A stretch of DNA of 64,000 bases from assembly GCA_958295695.1 (NCBI GenBank), contig OY282363.1, forward strand, positions 1,617,403 to 1,681,402, written 5' to 3'. This document shows positions 52,043-60,647 of this stretch, in pieces. The translations under genes and the position numbers were made by a program. This stretch comes from an uncultured Alphaproteobacteria bacterium (GTDB taxonomy: Bacteria; Pseudomonadota; Alphaproteobacteria; SP197). The notes beneath the pieces were generated by a model. That model was not told where the DNA came from, ran no database searches, and saw nothing but the letters and a program-made list of their open reading frames with translations. Each line of letters begins with the position of its first letter. Within the stretch, counting starts at the first letter, position 1.

Positions 52043-54883
52043 ATGACAGGCACGCCCGAACGGAGGGCGCGGCGCGACATCGACGCGAATCTCGCGGCGG
52101 CCGGCTGGCTGGTTCAGAGCCGCGAGGAACTCGATCTCACGGCCGGTCGCGGCATCGCCGTGCGCGAGTTTCCGATGAAGCCGGGTTTCGGCGCGGCGGA
52201 CTACGTGCTTTACCTCGACCGCGAGGCCGTCGGAGCGATCGAGGCCAAGGCATCGGGCGCGCTCGCCGGCGTCGAGGAACAATCCGCCAAATACGCCGCC
52301 GGCCTGCCCGACGACCTGCCCGCGCCCCGCCGCCCTCTGCCGTTCCTGTTCGAATCCAACGGTTCGGTGACGTACTTCACCAACGGCCTCGACCCGGCGC
52401 CGCGCGGCCGGCAGGTGTTCAACTTCCCGAGACCCGAGACGCTCGCCGACTTGATCGCGCGGCCGATGCAGTTGCGCGCCAGGCTGAAGGAGCTCCCGCC
52501 GCTCGACGAATCGCGCCTCTGGTCCGTCCAGGCCCGCGCCATCCGCAATCTGGAGGAGTCCTTCGCCGGCGCCCATCCGCGCGCCCTGATCCAGATGGCG
52601 ACCGGTTCCGGCAAGACCTTCACCGCCGTCAACGTCGCCTACCGCCTGCTCAAGTTCGGCGGCGCCAGGCGCATCCTGTTCCTGGTGGACCGGAGCAATC
52701 TGGGCCGGCAGACGGAAGACGAGTTCGCCAACTTCACGCCGCCCGACGATCCGCGCAAGTTCCCGGCGCTCTACACCGTCCAGCGGCTCGCGGCCAATTC
52801 TATCAACCCCGCCGCCAACGTGGTCGTCACCACCATCCAGCGCTTGTATTCGATGCTCAAGGGCGAGGCGGAGTTCGACGCCGGCAACGAGGAAGGCTCC
52901 GCCTTCGACGCCGCCCCGCCATGGCGCGGCGAGCCGCCGGACGTGGCCTACAACGAAGCCGTCCCGCCGGAGTTCTTCGATTTCATCGTCGTGGACGAGT
53001 GCCATCGCTCGATCTACGACCTGTGGAGCCAGGTGTTGCTCTACTTCGATTCCTTCACGATCGGGCTGACCGCCACGCCCACCGGCAAGACCGTCGGGTT
53101 CTTCAAGCAGAATCTCGTCATGCAGTACGGCCATGACGAGGCTGTGGTCGACGGCGTGAACGTGGATTTCGACGTCTGGCGTATCCGGACGGAGGTCACC
53201 GAGCGCGGCGCGACCGTCGAGGCCGGCGACGGCGGCGTCTATGTGGACAAGCGCCACAAGCTGACCCGCGCGGAGCGGCTACAGCTGCTGAGCGAGGATC
53301 TCACCTACACCGCGAACGAGCTCGACCGCGACGTGGTCTCGGAAAGCCAGATCAGGACCGTCCTTCGGCAGTTCCGCGACAAGGTGCTGCCCGAGGCGTT
53401 TCCGGGCCGGACGGAGGCGCCGAAGACCCTGATCTTCGCCAAGGACGACTCGCACGCCGACGATATCGTCCGCATCGCCCGCGAGGTGTTCGAGCAAGGA
53501 AACGACTTCTGCCGCAAGATCACCTACCGCACCGGCTTCACCAAGGTCGCGAAGACCGTCACCGGGGACGACGGAAGCGAGACCGGGACAGTCGAATGGG
53601 TGAAGACCGACAGCCTGACCCCGGACGAGATACTCGCCCAGTTCCGCACCGGCTTCTTTCCGCGCATCGCCGTCACGGTGGACATGATCTCCACCGGCAC
53701 CGACGTGAAGCCGATCGAATGCGTGTTCTTCATGCGCAACGTCAAATCGGCCGGCTTCTTCGAGCAGATGAAGGGCCGGGGCGTCCGCGTCGTCTCGCCG
53801 GACAAGCTGCGCGCGGTCACCCCGAGCGCGAAGATCAAGGACCGCTTCATCGTCGTCGATGCGGTAGGCGTGTGCGAGCGGGACAAGACCGATTCCCGGA
53901 CCCTCAACCGCCAGCCGTCGAAGACCCTCGAACAGGTCCTGGATTACGTCGCGCGGGGCGGTACCGACCCGGATGCGCTGACGACACTGGCCGGGCGGCT
54001 CGCCCGGCTGCAACGCGCGTTCACGACGGACCAGCTTGCCGAGCTGAAGGACCTGGCGGGCGGCAAGCCGTTCCCCGAGCTCGCCCGCGACCTGCTCGAC
54101 GCCTGCGACGCCGACGCGCGGGTCGACGCCGCCAGGCGGCTGTTCGGAACGCCTGAACCGAGCGAGGAACAGGTTGCCCAGGCCGCCGGGCAAATGGCGC
54201 GCGCCGCCGTCACGCCTTTCATGAAGCCGGTCTTCCGCCACCGCATCCTGGAGATCCGCCGACAGAACGAACAGACCATCGACCGCCACACGGTCGATGA
54301 CGTGCTCCATTCCGGTTTCGACGCCTCGGCGGTCGAGAAGGCGCGGGCCAGGGTGACGGATTTCCGCGCCTGGATCGGGGAACACCAGAACGAGCTGACG
54401 GCGCTTCAGGTGCTCTACGCCGGCGCGCGGCCGCTCAAACTGTCGCTCAGGGACCTGCGCGAGTTGAAGGACGCGTTGGCCCGCCCGCCCGTTTCGGCGA
54501 CGCCCGTCCAGCTGTGGCGCGCCTTCGAGGCGGCGGAGGCGGACAAGGTCGAGGGGCGCGGCGGCGAGCCGTTGGCGGACCTCGTGAACCTGGTGCGCCA
54601 TGCGCTGATGCCGGCCATGACGCTCGCGCCCTATCGCGACGAGTTGCGCGAGCGGTATCGAGCCTGGCTCCGCGAACGCGACGCCGACGACGCCTTCACG
54701 CCGGAACAACGCGAGTGGCTCGACCGCATGGCCGAGCACATCGCCGCCAGCCTCGCCATCGAGAAGGAGGATTTCGAGACCGGATGGTTCGGCCAGCACG
54801 GCAGCCTCGGCCGCGCGCACGCGCTGTTCGGGGATCGGCTTCAGCCGCTGATGGCGGAGTTGAACGAAAGGCTGGCGGCGTGA
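52043..54883 (+). CDS. hsdR: Type I restriction enzyme R subunit
   Basis: 946 residues. The N-terminal nuclease domain has D53 and E67-A-K69 (ADYVLYL, then GAIEAK), a PD-(D/E)xK motif. The SF2 translocase core has Walker A ATGSGKT around 186-192, DECH at 318-321, GLTATPTGKT, and later motifs FAKDDSHADDIVRIA and MKGRGVR. The C-terminal EcoEI-type helical domain contacts the methylase. ATG at 52043 has GGTGA upstream and fits the family start; the preceding open frame is not similar to HsdR. The operon order R, S, M is interrupted after hsdR by two toxin-antitoxin modules. The 3' end CTGGCGGCGTGA is repeated twice downstream. Confidence 0.92.
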   Translation: MTGTPERRARRDIDANLAAAGWLVQSREELDLTAGRGIAVREFPMKPGFGAADYVLYLDREAVGAIEAKASGALAGVEEQSAKYAAGLPDDLPAPRRPLPFLFESNGSVTYFTNGLDPAPRGRQVFNFPRPETLADLIARPMQLRARLKELPPLDESRLWSVQARAIRNLEESFAGAHPRALIQMATGSGKTFTAVNVAYRLLKFGGARRILFLVDRSNLGRQTEDEFANFTPPDDPRKFPALYTVQRLAANSINPAANVVVTTIQRLYSMLKGEAEFDAGNEEGSAFDAAPPWRGEPPDVAYNEAVPPEFFDFIVVDECHRSIYDLWSQVLLYFDSFTIGLTATPTGKTVGFFKQNLVMQYGHDEAVVDGVNVDFDVWRIRTEVTERGATVEAGDGGVYVDKRHKLTRAERLQLLSEDLTYTANELDRDVVSESQIRTVLRQFRDKVLPEAFPGRTEAPKTLIFAKDDSHADDIVRIAREVFEQGNDFCRKITYRTGFTKVAKTVTGDDGSETGTVEWVKTDSLTPDEILAQFRTGFFPRIAVTVDMISTGTDVKPIECVFFMRNVKSAGFFEQMKGRGVRVVSPDKLRAVTPSAKIKDRFIVVDAVGVCERDKTDSRTLNRQPSKTLEQVLDYVARGGTDPDALTTLAGRLARLQRAFTTDQLAELKDLAGGKPFPELARDLLDACDADARVDAARRLFGTPEPSEEQVAQAAGQMARAAVTPFMKPVFRHRILEIRRQNEQTIDRHTVDDVLHSGFDASAVEKARARVTDFRAWIGEHQNELTALQVLYAGARPLKLSLRDLRELKDALARPPVSATPVQLWRAFEAAEADKVEGRGGEPLADLVNLVRHALMPAMTLAPYRDELRERYRAWLRERDADDAFTPEQREWLDRMAEHIAASLAIEKEDFETGWFGQHGSLGRAHALFGDRLQPLMAELNERLAA

Positions 54884-54884
54884 G
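54838..54884 (+). repeat. hsdR 3' tail, reference copy
   Basis: The end of hsdR (LQPLMAELNERLAA-stop). Its last part, aaggctggcggcgt, recurs at the ends of the two related segments at 55608-55672 and 56506-56571. Confidence 0.6.
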
Positions 54885-54962
54885 CGGCCCGGACGAACGA
54901 CGGTCGGCGTCCGGCTGTCCGCCGCGAGATATCCGGCATGGCCGGCGGACGGGTTTGTTTGG

Positions 54963-54983
54963 ACCATGATCCATGACCATGGT
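54963..54983. promoter_or_regulatory. Imperfect palindrome, likely operator of Phd/VapC module 2
   Basis: Outer arms ACCATG (54963-54968) and CATGGT (54978-54983) flank a further CCATG, 12-32 bp before the antitoxin ATG. Phd proteins bind palindromes at this position to repress their own operon. Confidence 0.5.
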
Positions 54984-54994
54984 AGGTTTCGCCG

Positions 54995-55228
54995 ATGCGG
55001 GAAATCCAGATATCCAGATTCAAGGTGACCTGTCTGTCGGTCCTCGACCGGGTCGCGAAAACGCGCCAGCCCGTTCTGGTGACCCGCTTCGGCAAGCCGG
55101 TCGCCCGGATCCTCCCGCCGCCGGCGCAGCCCGGCGCGTGGCTCGGCGCCATGAAGCGCTCGGGCGCGATCCGCGGCGACCTCGTGGCTCCCGCCGTGGA
55201 AGCCCCGCATTGGGAAGCGCTCGACTGA
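54995..55228 (+). CDS. Phd/YefM-family antitoxin (module 2)
   Basis: 77 residues. IQISRFKVTCLSVLDRVAKT followed by VLVTRFGKPVARILPPP is the Phd DNA-binding fold; the tail MKRSGAIRGDLVAPAVEAPH is the toxin-binding part common in VapB-like Phd proteins. The stop TGA overlaps the expected start of the PIN toxin. It is of a different subtype from modules 1 and 3. Confidence 0.82.
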   Translation: MREIQISRFKVTCLSVLDRVAKTRQPVLVTRFGKPVARILPPPAQPGAWLGAMKRSGAIRGDLVAPAVEAPHWEALD

Positions 55229-55237
55229 GCGCCGTTA

Positions 55238-55624
55238 CTGCTCGATACGCACATCTGGTTGTGGGGTCTGCTCGACCCGGACAGGCTTTCCGATCGCGTG
55301 AGGCGCGCGCTTTCGTCGGGAACGGACGAGTTGCGGCCTTCTCCGATCGGCGTGTGGGAGGCCCTGATCCTCGCCGAACGGGGCCGGATCGCGCTCGAAC
55401 CCGACCCTCGGAGCTGGCTCGACGAGGCGATGGCGATCACGCCGGTCGTGGAAGTTCCCGTGACCTTCGACGTTGCGATGGCCAGCCGGAGCGTCGCCCT
55501 CGAACACCGGGACCCGGCGGACCGGTTCATCGTCGCGAGCGCCAAGGTCTTCGACCTCACCCTTGTGACGGCGGACGAACGGCTCCCGCGATGCCCCGAT
55601 ATCGACGTATTGCCCAACCGCTGA
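55238..55624 (+). CDS. VapC-type PIN toxin (module 2), probable 5' frameshift
   Basis: The PIN fold is intact from LLDTHIWLWGLLDPDRL onward, with LRPSPIGVWEALILAERG, HRDPADRFIVASAKVFDLT and LVTADERL. However, no ATG, GTG or TTG precedes LLDTHIW in frame; the nearest is TTG at 55259, inside the first motif. The expected start is C/ATGAGCGCCGTT overlapping the antitoxin stop, and it is out of frame by one base because of an A at about 55237 (GTTACTG where GTTCTG would fit). I list it from CTG 55238. The toxin may be silenced or weakly made. Confidence 0.65.
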   Translation: MLDTHIWLWGLLDPDRLSDRVRRALSSGTDELRPSPIGVWEALILAERGRIALEPDPRSWLDEAMAITPVVEVPVTFDVAMASRSVALEHRDPADRFIVASAKVFDLTLVTADERLPRCPDIDVLPNR

Positions 55625-55672
55625 CCGCGGCGCGGCCGGAGACGGGGTTGAACCGAAGGCTGGCGGCGTAAG
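55608..55672 (+). repeat. Repeated operon-tail segment, copy b
   Basis: A segment of about 65 bp from attgcccaacc to aaggctggcggcgtaa. One frame reads LTAARPETGLNRRLAA-stop, like the end of an hsdR gene. The same segment with few changes is at 56506-56571. It lies between toxin-antitoxin modules 2 and 3. Confidence 0.7.
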
Positions 55673-55739
55673 CGGGGGCCTTGCGGTTTCCGCTCGATCG
55701 GGCAACAATCCGGTCAGACTAGTCAGAAAGGTTCGCATC

Positions 55740-55988
55740 ATGCAGAGATGGCAGTTGCAGGAAGCCAAGGCGCGGTTCAGTGCGCTGGTGCGCGAAGCCG
55801 CCGAGGACGGCCCGCAGACGATCACCGTTCGCGGGCGGCGGGCGGCCGTCCTTCTGTCGGCGGACGACTACGACCGTCTGAAGCGTCCGAAGCCCTCGCT
55901 GGCCGAATTGCTGCGATCCTCTCCGCTGGCCGGGCTCGACCTGGAGATCGAGCGCGACCGGTCGCCGCCGCGCGACGCCGGTCCGTGA
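55740..55988 (+). CDS. Phd/YefM-family antitoxin (module 3)
   Basis: 82 residues. MQRWQLQEAKARFSALVREA, then TITVRGRRAAVLLSADDYDRL is the Phd fold, with a toxin-binding tail containing LAELLRSSPLAGLDLE. ATG at 55740 follows AGAAAGG; ACTAGT and TAGTCAGA lie just upstream and may be an operator. Its stop overlaps the GTG of the PIN gene. It is the closest relative of the module 1 antitoxin. Confidence 0.83.
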   Translation: MQRWQLQEAKARFSALVREAAEDGPQTITVRGRRAAVLLSADDYDRLKRPKPSLAELLRSSPLAGLDLEIERDRSPPRDAGP

Positions 55989-56395
55989 GTTTTCTGGTCG
56001 ATACCTGCGCGCTGTCGGAGATGACCAGGCCGAAGCCGGCGTCCCGAGTCTCCGACTGGTTCGACGCGGCGGCGCCCGAGACCCTGTTCATCAGCGTCCT
56101 GACGCTCGGCGAAATCCGCAAGGGTATTGAAAGGCTCGACGGCGGGCGCCGCCGCGCCCGGATTGCCGCGTGGCTGGAGACGGAGTTGCCGGTCTGGTTC
56201 GAAGATCGCGTCCTGCCGGTCGATACCGGCGTCGCCGACGAATGGGGCCGCCTCGCCGCCCGGCTTCGGAGCCTTCCCGCCATCGACGGTCTGATCGCCG
56301 CGACCGCGCGCCGGCACCGCCTCGCCGTCGTCACCCGCAACGAGGCCGACTTCGCCGCCACGGGCGTTGACCTGTTGAACCCTTGGGATGCATGA
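55985..56395 (+). CDS. VapC/FitB-type PIN-domain toxin (module 3)
   Basis: 136 residues from GTG at 55985, overlapping the antitoxin stop by 4 bp. Acidic residues are D6 in FLVDTCALSEMTRPK, E in ISVLTLGEIRKGIERL, and D in LPAIDGLIAATARRHRL with VVTRNEADF. It is FitB-like and expected to be an RNase neutralised by its Phd partner. It ends just before a broken hsdS start. Confidence 0.88.
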   Translation: MSFLVDTCALSEMTRPKPASRVSDWFDAAAPETLFISVLTLGEIRKGIERLDGGRRRARIAAWLETELPVWFEDRVLPVDTGVADEWGRLAARLRSLPAIDGLIAATARRHRLAVVTRNEADFAATGVDLLNPWDA

Positions 56396-56404
56396 GGCCG
56401 GGGT

Positions 56405-56500
56405 GTGAACGAGGCTGCCGAACGGCGACTGCCGCAAGGGTGGGCGTCAACGAGTCTTGGCGGAGTTGTCGAGCCTCGAACTGGCAAGGCAGATCCTCAA
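56405..56500 (+). pseudogene. Severed 5' end of an hsdS gene
   Basis: GTG at 56405 opens a frame that starts like a specificity subunit (ERRLPQGWASTSLGGVVEPR, TGKADPQ) but after about 32 codons passes into the repeated tail segment. The frame happens to stay open into the intact hsdS, so a 588-residue hybrid could be made. The evidence favours this being the scar of a second hsdS allele. Confidence 0.6.
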
Positions 56501-56505
56501 ACCAT

Positions 56506-56571
56506 GTATTGCCCAACGGCTGACGGCGGCGCGGCTGGAGACGGGGTTGAACAGGAGGCTGGCGGCGTGAC
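56506..56571 (+). repeat. Repeated operon-tail segment, copy c
   Basis: A near copy of 55608-55672 ending aggaggctggcggcgtga. It provides the AGGAGG ribosome-binding site and the GTG start (56567) of hsdS and, in another frame, the end of an hsdR-like gene (LTAARLETGLNRRLAA). This is the natural hsdR-hsdS overlap of such operons. Confidence 0.7.
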
Positions 56572-58171
56572 GGTCGGGGATGAAACGGCGCTACCCAAGG
56601 GATGGGTATTTCAACCGCTTATCGACGTAGCGCAGGTTAACCCCCCTTTGGGCCGTCGCATTCTGAATGAACGTAGTCCTGTAACTTTCGTCCCGATGAG
56701 AGCGGTTGACGCCGAGGGTGGAGGTTTCATGAATCCAGAGACGCGACCATATAGCGAAGTTAGAAAAGGTTACACCGCATTTCTTTCGGGTGACGTTATC
56801 ATGGCCAAGATCACCCCATGCATGGAGAACGGAAAGACGGCTCTGGTGCCAAATGTGCCTGGAGATATCTGCTTTGGTTCAACAGAATTTCATGTGGTTC
56901 GTCCCGAGAAGGGGATTGATCCTAAATGGATTGAGCAATTCCTCCTACAACACGAAACCCGACGCGAAGCCCGGCGCCAGATGGCTGGCGGTGTTGGGCA
57001 AATGCGTGTTCCTGCCGAGTTTCTGAAGACTATCAAGATTCCAATCGCACCCCCGGTCGAGCAAACCCGCATCGTTGAGGCGCTCGACGAGTTGTTCTCC
57101 GATCTCGATGCCGGCGTGGCGGCGTTGGAGCGGGCGCGGGAGAGGCTGAAGCTCTATCGCGCCTCGGTGCTCAAGGCGGCGGTGGAGGGGACGCTGACCG
57201 CCGATTGGCGCGCGGAGCATCCCGACGTCGAGCCCGCGAGTGCGTTGTTGGAACGCATCCTCGTCGAGCGCCGCCGACTCTGGGAAGAAGATCAGCTCCG
57301 TAAATTCGCGGCGAAGGGCAAGCCACCGCCGAAGAACTGGCGGGCGAGGTACAAGGAACCCGTTGCGCCCGATACCACCGGCTTGCCGACGCTACCGAAG
57401 GGGTGGGCCGTCGCGAGCATGGATGCCGTCACTACACGCATCACCAGCGGGTCGCGCGACTGGCGACAGTACTATGGTTCAGGTTCTGGAACCTTCATCA
57501 TGGCTCAAAACGTAACCCCGGGACGGTATAACCCGGAATTTCGTCAGGCTGTTGATCCGCCGCCCAAAGACTCAAGTCGGGAAAGAAGTCGTGTCGAGAT
57601 GGGTGATATACTTGTGACAATTGTTGGTGCGAACACGGGAAATGTGTGCCATATACCATATGAATTGTCTGAACACTATGTTTGTCAGAGTGTCGCTCTT
57701 ATGCGTCCAGTTTATCGATATATTTCCTCATTCCTGGATTTATACTGTAACTCTTCTTCGGGAGCACAACCTCACTACGCGCGGTATATCTATGGTGCCG
57801 GGCGTCCTCATTTGGGTTTCGATCAACTGGCGATGACACCAGTTCTTTTGCCTCCCGTAGACGAACAAAACGCTATCGTCGAGTCCGTCAAAGATCAGCT
57901 TTCCATCGTCGACCACCTCGAAACCGACATCGACGCCAAGCTGAAAACCGCCCGGGGTTTACGTCAGGCCATCCTGCGCCAGGCGTTTGCCGGCGAGCTT
58001 GTGCCGCGGGACCCGGACGACGAGCCCGCCTCGGAATTGCTGAAGCGCATCGCGGCGGCGCGCGCGGCGCGCGCCAGGGACGCGGCGGCGGCCAGGCGAG
58101 CGGCGCGGAAGACGGGCGGCGCCGGGCGGCGCGGACGGCCGCGCAAGAGGAAACCGGAGAAGGCAACCTGA
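56567..58171 (+). CDS. hsdS: Type I restriction-modification specificity subunit
   Basis: 534 residues from GTG 56567, which has a perfect AGGAGG 8 bases upstream. Two target-recognition domains (about 10-190 from ALPKGWVFQPL; about 280-470 from LPKGWAVASM) are each followed by a conserved helical spacer (EQTRIVEALDELFSDLDAGV and EQNAIVESVKDQLSIVDHL). The tail is Lys/Arg-rich. The DNA of both recognition domains is much lower in GC than the rest, typical of domains exchanged by transfer. It sets the split DNA site read by the enzyme. The stop overlaps the hsdM ATG. The hybrid frame from 56405 would add 54 residues. Confidence 0.88.
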   Translation: MTVGDETALPKGWVFQPLIDVAQVNPPLGRRILNERSPVTFVPMRAVDAEGGGFMNPETRPYSEVRKGYTAFLSGDVIMAKITPCMENGKTALVPNVPGDICFGSTEFHVVRPEKGIDPKWIEQFLLQHETRREARRQMAGGVGQMRVPAEFLKTIKIPIAPPVEQTRIVEALDELFSDLDAGVAALERARERLKLYRASVLKAAVEGTLTADWRAEHPDVEPASALLERILVERRRLWEEDQLRKFAAKGKPPPKNWRARYKEPVAPDTTGLPTLPKGWAVASMDAVTTRITSGSRDWRQYYGSGSGTFIMAQNVTPGRYNPEFRQAVDPPPKDSSRERSRVEMGDILVTIVGANTGNVCHIPYELSEHYVCQSVALMRPVYRYISSFLDLYCNSSSGAQPHYARYIYGAGRPHLGFDQLAMTPVLLPPVDEQNAIVESVKDQLSIVDHLETDIDAKLKTARGLRQAILRQAFAGELVPRDPDDEPASELLKRIAAARAARARDAAAARRAARKTGGAGRRGRPRKRKPEKAT

Positions 58172-59670
58172 TGGACGCATCGCAAATCGGCAAGCGGGCC
58201 TGGAGCTACGCCGGCGTCCTCCAGGACGCGGGGCTGTCCTGCTTCGAATACGTCGAGCAGCTGACCCTGCTGCTCTTCCTCAAGATGGCGGACCAGCTCA
58301 CCGAGCCGCCATATGGGCGCGAACCGATCGTGCCGCCGGAACTCGGCTGGAAGGCCCTGCTTGGCCTCGACGGCGCCGCGCTGGAGGACAAATACCGTGA
58401 CAGCCTCGAAGAGCTCGGCGCCGCGCCGGGCATGCTCGGCGTCGTCTTCAAGGGCGCGCGCTGCGAGATCCACAATCCGGCGCTCCTGAAGCAGCTCATC
58501 GTCAACCTGCTCGACCGAGTGGACTGGCTGTCGCTGCCGGTGGACGTGAAGGGCACGATCTACGAGGAGCTGCTCGCGCGGTCGGCGCAGGAGTCCTCGC
58601 GCGGCGCCGGCCAGTACTTCACCCCGCGCCCGGTCGTCCAGACCATGTGCGAGGTCATGCGGCCGACGCCGGACGACCGCGTCTGCGACCCCGCGGCGGG
58701 CACCGGCGGCTTCCTGTGCGAGGCTTACCGATACGTTCTCGACCGCCACGGCGACCGCCTCGACCGCGACGAGTTGCGCGCGTTACGGACCGATCTGGTC
58801 GAGGGCATGGAGCTGTCGCCCAAGGTCGGACGCATGTGCGCGATGAACGCCTATCTGCACGGCATCGGCGACGACCGGGCGGTCGTGCATACCGGGCATG
58901 ACAGCCTGTCCGCGCCGTGGAGCGGCGAATACTCGATGGTCCTCGCCAATCCGCCTTTCGGCAAGAAGCAGAGCTTGCTGTTCGTCAACGAGGAGGGCGA
59001 GACGGAGAAAGAGGATCAGGTCGTCGTCCGCGAGGATTTCTGGACCTCGACGAGCAACAAGCAGCTGAACTTCGTGCAGCACATCCATACGCTGCTGAAG
59101 ATCGACGGCCGCGCCGGGGTCGTGGTGCCGGACAACGTGCTGTTCGAGGGCGGGGCGGGCGAGAAGGTGCGCCGCAACCTGCTGGAGAAATGCCGGGTCC
59201 ATACCCTGCTGCGGCTGCCGACCGGCATCTGGTACTCGCCGGGCGTCAAGGCGAACGTGATCTTCTTCGACAAGAAGGAAGGCCGCGCCGAGCCCTGGAC
59301 CGACCGGCTGTGGGTCTACGATTTGCGCACCAACAAGCACTTCACGTTGAAGCAGAAGCCGATCCGGCGGGAGGATTTCGACGAGTTCGTCGAATGCTGC
59401 AAGCCGGGCCGGATGCACGAGCGCGAAGCGACATGGAGCGAGGACAACCCGGCCGGACGCTGGCGGTCCTACGATTACGAGGACCTGCTGAAGCGCGACA
59501 AGCTGAGCCTCGACCTGTTCTGGATCAGAGACGAGAGCCTGACCGACACCGACTCCCTGCCCCCGCCCCACGTCATCGCCGCCGAGATCGCCGACGACCT
59601 GGAAGCGGCCCTGGCGCGGTTCACCAAGATCGCGGCGCGGCTGGAACGAGCGGATACGGCTCACGATTGA
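58171..59670 (+). CDS. hsdM: Type I restriction-modification N6-adenine methyltransferase subunit
   Basis: 499 residues. The HsdM N-terminal helical domain reads FEYVEQLTLLLFLKMADQL, then GQYFTPRPVV. SAM motif I DPAAGTGGF starts at residue 173 and the catalytic NPPF is at residue 260. The C-terminal part includes LLRLPTGIWYSPGVKANVIFF. It forms the M2S methylase with HsdS and the full restriction complex with HsdR. The ATG overlaps the hsdS stop (TGATG), with GGAGAAGG upstream. Confidence 0.94.
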   Translation: MDASQIGKRAWSYAGVLQDAGLSCFEYVEQLTLLLFLKMADQLTEPPYGREPIVPPELGWKALLGLDGAALEDKYRDSLEELGAAPGMLGVVFKGARCEIHNPALLKQLIVNLLDRVDWLSLPVDVKGTIYEELLARSAQESSRGAGQYFTPRPVVQTMCEVMRPTPDDRVCDPAAGTGGFLCEAYRYVLDRHGDRLDRDELRALRTDLVEGMELSPKVGRMCAMNAYLHGIGDDRAVVHTGHDSLSAPWSGEYSMVLANPPFGKKQSLLFVNEEGETEKEDQVVVREDFWTSTSNKQLNFVQHIHTLLKIDGRAGVVVPDNVLFEGGAGEKVRRNLLEKCRVHTLLRLPTGIWYSPGVKANVIFFDKKEGRAEPWTDRLWVYDLRTNKHFTLKQKPIRREDFDEFVECCKPGRMHEREATWSEDNPAGRWRSYDYEDLLKRDKLSLDLFWIRDESLTDTDSLPPPHVIAAEIADDLEAALARFTKIAARLERADTAHD

Positions 59671-59673
59671 GTC

Positions 59674-59690
59674 GGGTCCACGGACCCTTT
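59674..59690 (+). terminator. Possible terminator after hsdM
   Basis: GGGTCC-AC-GGACCC followed by TTT, 4 bases after the hsdM stop. The loop is only two bases and the T-run is short, so termination here is uncertain. Confidence 0.35.
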
Positions 59691-59851
59691 CCACGCCGGC
59701 CGCCAAGTGCCGCGAGGGCCGGGGACCGCGATCCCCCGGCGCCGGCCCGCGCTCTTGTCCCCCCGCACCTGGGGAGCGAGGGCGGCCCATCGTCAGGTAA
59801 TGCCCTGTTCGTGGTCCGCTCGTCGTGTTGGCACAGTGTTGATTCTGTGAT

Positions 59852-59962
59852 TCATCCGAAACCAGGTGAAGAACGAAGGACGTCCAAATACCCTTTATTT
59901 CCAACAAGTTGTTTCGTTCGTGGAGACGCATTCAAGCCTTTGCGGTTCAATCCGAAGGACAT
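59852..59962 (-). pseudogene. 36-codon frame with strong ribosome-binding site, likely severed ssb start
   Basis: AAGGAGA lies 6 bases before ATG at 59962; the peptide begins MSFGLNRKGLN. The bases encoding FGLNR are identical over 16 bp to the first part of ssb at 47548-47563. After that the frame is AT-richer and unlike any protein I know. It looks like the ribosome-binding site and first codons of an ssb gene joined to foreign sequence. The remaining gap 59691-60067 has no other gene. Confidence 0.4.
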
Positions 59963-60067
59963 GACGATCTCCTTGTGGTCCTGGTTGCCGGCGTGGAGTT
60001 GGCGAACGGGTCCGGTCTCTCTCGATCCCTTCCCGTTCACCTTCTCGAACCTTCCCTTTCCCTCTCG

Positions 60068-60238
60068 TCATCCGTCCGCGCCGGCGCCGGGAGAGAGGCC
60101 CCGGAGTTCGCGGATCGCCCGGACCGGCAGTCCGATCTCGGCCAGCAGCCGGTCGCTGGCGAAGGACGGTTGGAAGTCGTCGTCGTTGCCGTCGGCGAGG
60201 CGGACGGCGGTCGGTGTCTCGAAGAGGTCGTCGAACAT
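60068..60238 (-). CDS. Small acidic protein of unknown function
   Basis: 56 residues beginning MFDDLFETPTAVRLADGN, then DDDFQPSFASDRLLAEIGLP and a Gly-rich end. It is acidic at the N-terminus, helical in the middle, and has no domain that I recognise. ATG at 60238 has GGGAGC 7 bases upstream. It is on the minus strand in the mobile-element backbone between hsdM and the unknown long gene. The gap 60239-60647 beyond it is GC-rich with short hairpins and no convincing gene. Confidence 0.5.
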   Translation of the reverse strand: MFDDLFETPTAVRLADGNDDDFQPSFASDRLLAEIGLPVRAIRELRGLSPGAGADG

Positions 60239-60647
60239 GGAAAGCTCCCGTGTTGGAGGGGTCGGGAACGCCGCCGGGTGGGAGTCTCCCTCTCGCTCCG
60301 GGGCGTTCGCCCCTTCCAGGCTTTCCACTCCTCGTCTTTCCGGCCGGGAACCGCGCCGGTCGGGCGCGCCGGGCAAGGCGGGCAACCCGCGTGGCTCTCC
60401 ATGGGACTCGCCGCGCGGCCGTGGCGGGTTTGGGGCCAGCCCCCGGCCCACGCACGGACCGCTCTCTCGTGACGTGAGCGGCGCTTGCGGTTCGCTTCGG
60501 TGAACGCAGCGCCCGACGGTCGCGGGTTCCCGATCCCGACGGGAAGGGTTCCCGCGCGTCCGGGCCGCAAGCCGTCTTCCGCGCGGCAAAGGCGGCGCCC
60601 GCCGAGGCCGTCGGGAAGGTCAAGGCCATCGCGCGGCAAGCCGACAG

